Shown here one piece after another: positions 5,338-7,455 of a DNA stretch of 7,455 nt (the first letter of the stretch is position 1; each line of letters opens with the position of its first letter). Position numbers and translations under genes: made by a program. A model generated the notes under the pieces. It was not told the DNA's origin. It did no database searches and saw nothing but the letters and a program-made list of their open reading frames with translations. Source of the DNA: Planctomycetota bacterium (lineage in GTDB: Bacteria; Planctomycetota; Planctomycetia; Pirellulales; Pirellulaceae); assembly GCA_024274855.1 (NCBI GenBank), contig JAJSAJ010000191.1:1-7455 (forward strand). Direction: 5' to 3'.

Positions 5338-7455
5338 ATGTCGATCCGATCGTTAAGTATCCATCAATGGCTCGCCTTGCTGGTCCTTATCGCTGTCTGT
5401 TGCGGCAGTCAGCACGTGGCCGCGAACGACTCGGCGGACCAATTCGGGCCGGTCGAACTGATCCGGGACCAATGGGGAACACCGCACGTTTTTGCTGAAA
5501 CCGATGCGGGAGCCATGTACGGACTCGGCTATGCCACCGCTGAAGATCGCGCGTTTCAAATGCACTATACGCTCCGGATCATTCAAGGCCGGCTTGCGGA
5601 AGTGATCGGTGATGTCAAGAAAACGCGGCGGCGCGAGACGGCCGTGCAGAACGACCGAAAAATGCGGACGTTTGGTTTTGCGGCAGCAGCCAGAAAACGT
5701 GTTGGCGAACTCGATACCGAAACCGTCGAATTGCTGGAAGCCTACGCGGCCGGCGTGAACGACTATTTCAAGCAAAACAGGGATCACCTACCCGAGATAT
5801 TCGAAACAACCGGGCTTCGACCCGAACCCTGGACGGCGGCCGACTGCTTACTGGCATGGTGGCACCTGGCTCAGTTCTTTGCGACCGACGGCACGCGAGA
5901 TCTGCTCCACTACCGGAACATGGGACAGGGCCCGCGGACCGCGGGCCGAGCTGCCAGCGGCCGAGCTGCCAGCGGCCGAGCTGCCGGACGACGAGGTGCC
6001 GGACGCGGACGCCGCGGCCTGACACCGCCAGCTAATCTCAAACAGGTACCCCGGGGTGATTCGGCCGCCGTCGTTGGCCGTCAGGACGTTACCGATCAGT
6101 GGCTGGAACAGACCCACCGATTCCTGAAAGATCACGGATACGGCCCGACCGGTAAGCGTGATCCTCAAGCAGGCCCGGATGGCCCCAAGTTCAGTCACGC
6201 CTGGGTCGCTGACGGCCGGTTTTCCGGCACGGGTTCGGCGGTTCTGGTCAGCATGCCCCAAACCAATGTGGCGAATCCGTCACTGTTTTACGAGTTCCAT
6301 ATTCGCGGCAAGACAATCGACGCCCGTGGAATCGGCGTCGCCGGTTCACCACTGATCCTGATCGGTTGGAACCGCGACGTCGCATGGGGCTTGACCGCGT
6401 TGGGAGCCGATCAGGCCGATCTATTCCGCTTGAAAACAGACGACAAGCACCCGGATCAGTATCAATTCGATGGCCAATGGAGGCCGATCACGTCACGACG
6501 CGAAGAGATTCGAGTCAAGGGTGGACGCACACAGACACTCATTGTTCGGATGACACATTTCGGCCCGATCGTAAACGAATTCGCATTCGCCAAACCGAGT
6601 GATCCACTGGTTGCGCTCAAACGCAACCCGATGTGTGACACCGGACATGACACGGCCACCGGTGCGATCGCCATGATGCGTTCAAGGAATGTCAATCAGT
6701 TCATGTCAGCGCTAGGCGAATGGCGATTTCCAACAGCCAATGTCCTGGTCGGTGATCGAGCCGGCGTGATCGGTTATTCCACAATCGGCGCGCTGCCACT
6801 TCGCTCGCCGCTGGCTCTCGACGGAGGTGGCGCCGCCCATGATGGATCCGACTCGAAATACGACTGGCAGGCAATTATTCCCCAAAACCTACTGCCCCAT
6901 GTCATCAATCCGAAACAAGGATACTTATTCAGCGGGAACCATCGCCCAGTCGGTTCGTTCTATCCAATCCCCATTGGAATAAGCACCGGCTCGATGGGAG
7001 ACAGCCTGCGTTCATGGCGGATTCGCCAGTTGTTTGAAGGCAAATCGTCGTTATCCGAACAAGAGTTGCTGGCGATGTTTCGGGACAGCACCAACCCAGC
7101 CCGCCAGGCAATTGTTCGCATCGGTTTTCACTTGCGGGACGCGTTGCAACGCAAGCTGTCCGAAAACACACAACGGGCATTGCGCCATCTCGAAGCATGG
7201 TACGCCGATGGAGCTCCCTCGCGGCTAGACTGTCCGGGCGCGGAACTGGCCACACTGATGAATCTCCAGTTCCGATTCATCAACACCGATCTGGCGTTCG
7301 TCTACGGAGGCGGTGAATCGGGAATGGCCCATTTCTTGAAAACGGCAACGCGTCGCTTGAATGCTGACCCCAAAGCGGCTGTTTCTGAACTCGAACAGGA
7401 ATACATCGAACAATTACTGACCAGTGCGTGGCTCAACGCGGAACGAAAATGGGGC
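5338..7455 (+). CDS. penicillin acylase family protein (secreted Ntn hydrolase), partial at the 3' end
   Basis: The frame is open for 706 codons and leaves the window without a stop. Penicillin acylase family enzymes are made as precursors that cut themselves into alpha and beta chains and hydrolyse amide bonds. Residues 1-29 form a signal peptide (WLALLVLIAVCCGS...HVAA). The alpha chain starts VELIRDQWGTPHVFAE with GLGYATAEDRAFQM and GRLAEVIG. The beta chain should begin at S286 in FSHAW, the counterpart of the classical SNNW start; the residue before it is Phe, where classical enzymes have Gly. Further family segments are GVAGSPLILIGWNRDVAWGLT (about 334-353), FSGNHRPV (531-538; N534 is a likely oxyanion-hole Asn) and SLRSWRIRQL (556-565). 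The substrate is unknown; acyl-homoserine lactones and peptides are possible. The oddity is an Arg/Gly/Ala-rich spacer (200-227) encoded by a minisatellite, perhaps frameshifted. Confidence 0.93.
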   Translation, partial: MSIRSLSIHQWLALLVLIAVCCGSQHVAANDSADQFGPVELIRDQWGTPHVFAETDAGAMYGLGYATAEDRAFQMHYTLRIIQGRLAEVIGDVKKTRRRETAVQNDRKMRTFGFAAAARKRVGELDTETVELLEAYAAGVNDYFKQNRDHLPEIFETTGLRPEPWTAADCLLAWWHLAQFFATDGTRDLLHYRNMGQGPRTAGRAASGRAASGRAAGRRGAGRGRRGLTPPANLKQVPRGDSAAVVGRQDVTDQWLEQTHRFLKDHGYGPTGKRDPQAGPDGPKFSHAWVADGRFSGTGSAVLVSMPQTNVANPSLFYEFHIRGKTIDARGIGVAGSPLILIGWNRDVAWGLTALGADQADLFRLKTDDKHPDQYQFDGQWRPITSRREEIRVKGGRTQTLIVRMTHFGPIVNEFAFAKPSDPLVALKRNPMCDTGHDTATGAIAMMRSRNVNQFMSALGEWRFPTANVLVGDRAGVIGYSTIGALPLRSPLALDGGGAAHDGSDSKYDWQAIIPQNLLPHVINPKQGYLFSGNHRPVGSFYPIPIGISTGSMGDSLRSWRIRQLFEGKSSLSEQELLAMFRDSTNPARQAIVRIGFHLRDALQRKLSENTQRALRHLEAWYADGAPSRLDCPGAELATLMNLQFRFINTDLAFVYGGGESGMAHFLKTATRRLNADPKAAVSELEQEYIEQLLTSAWLNAERKWG
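5929..5947. repeat. GC-rich perfect inverted repeat inside the acylase gene
   Basis: GGCCCGCGG (5929-5937) and CCGCGGGCC (5939-5947) are exact complements around a single A at 5938. The hairpin lies at the left edge of the 15-bp minisatellite. Such a structure favours replication slippage and sequencing errors, which matters for the frame question next to it. Confidence 0.85.
5944..6018 (+). repeat. 15-bp minisatellite within the acylase spacer
   Basis: Five 15-bp units run without a gap. Units one and two (5944-5958, 5959-5973) are identical, GGCCGAGCTGCCAGC. Unit three (5974-5988) differs at its last two bases, unit four (5989-6003) is diverged and unit five (6004-6018) is poorly conserved. 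Fifteen bases are five codons, so copy changes keep the frame. In the frame used the array encodes GRAAS-type repeats; shifted by one base it encodes AELPA-type repeats. It precedes the predicted self-cleavage Ser by about 60 residues. Confidence 0.88.

Noticed and set aside
5395..5405. Lipoprotein signal at the AVCC segment of the acylase
   Set aside because: The residue before the first Cys is Val, which does not fit the lipobox; a standard signal peptide ending near HVAA fits better.

Overview
The window looks like bacterial chromosome from a planctomycete (Pirellulaceae/Rhodopirellula-like). This is inference. It rests on an exported formylglycine sulfatase, a Tat-exported TIM-barrel 'sugar isomerase', a secreted penicillin-acylase-type hydrolase and a uroporphyrinogen-decarboxylase-like protein, all widely spaced, and on short dispersed repeats whose translation reads EGEAPAEP, a peptide I recall from planctomycete translations. 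No rRNA, tRNA, CRISPR array or transposase gene is visible.

Layout. Positions 1-343 hold degraded minus-strand coding traces, one resembling an RHS/YD-repeat protein with a nonsense codon. Positions 387-528 are two tandem copies of a 70-bp unit, each with a CCCATGGG hairpin, just upstream of a complete sulfatase gene (606-2090, +) with a strong Shine-Dalgarno site and a signal peptide. A 122-bp foldback, MITE-like element is inserted at the TA of the sulfatase stop codon (2088-2213). Convergent to the sulfatase is a UroD/MtaA-like gene (2450-3691, -). It carries an in-frame TAA 15 codons before what looks like its original end.

The 707-bp divergent region 3692-4398 is dense in repeats: a perfect 16-bp palindrome, three 13-bp tandem units, a second EGEAPAEP element and an operator-like inverted repeat. 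Rightward from it runs a probable two-gene operon. It encodes a Tat-exported xylose-isomerase-like TIM barrel (4399-5280) and a penicillin acylase family N-terminal-nucleophile hydrolase (5338 to the window edge, no stop reached). The acylase has a 15-bp minisatellite at its predicted alpha/beta spacer, where another reading frame looks more coding-like than the frame in use.

How they may work together. Sulfatase, sugar isomerase-like protein and amide hydrolase would all act outside the cytoplasm on polysaccharide- or amide-linked substrates, which fits planctomycete catabolism. The sequence does not show a shared pathway. I see no clear new multi-gene system. The most interesting signals are the repeat elements and the gene-damage marks: the stop-preserving insertion, the premature stop and the possible paired frameshift.
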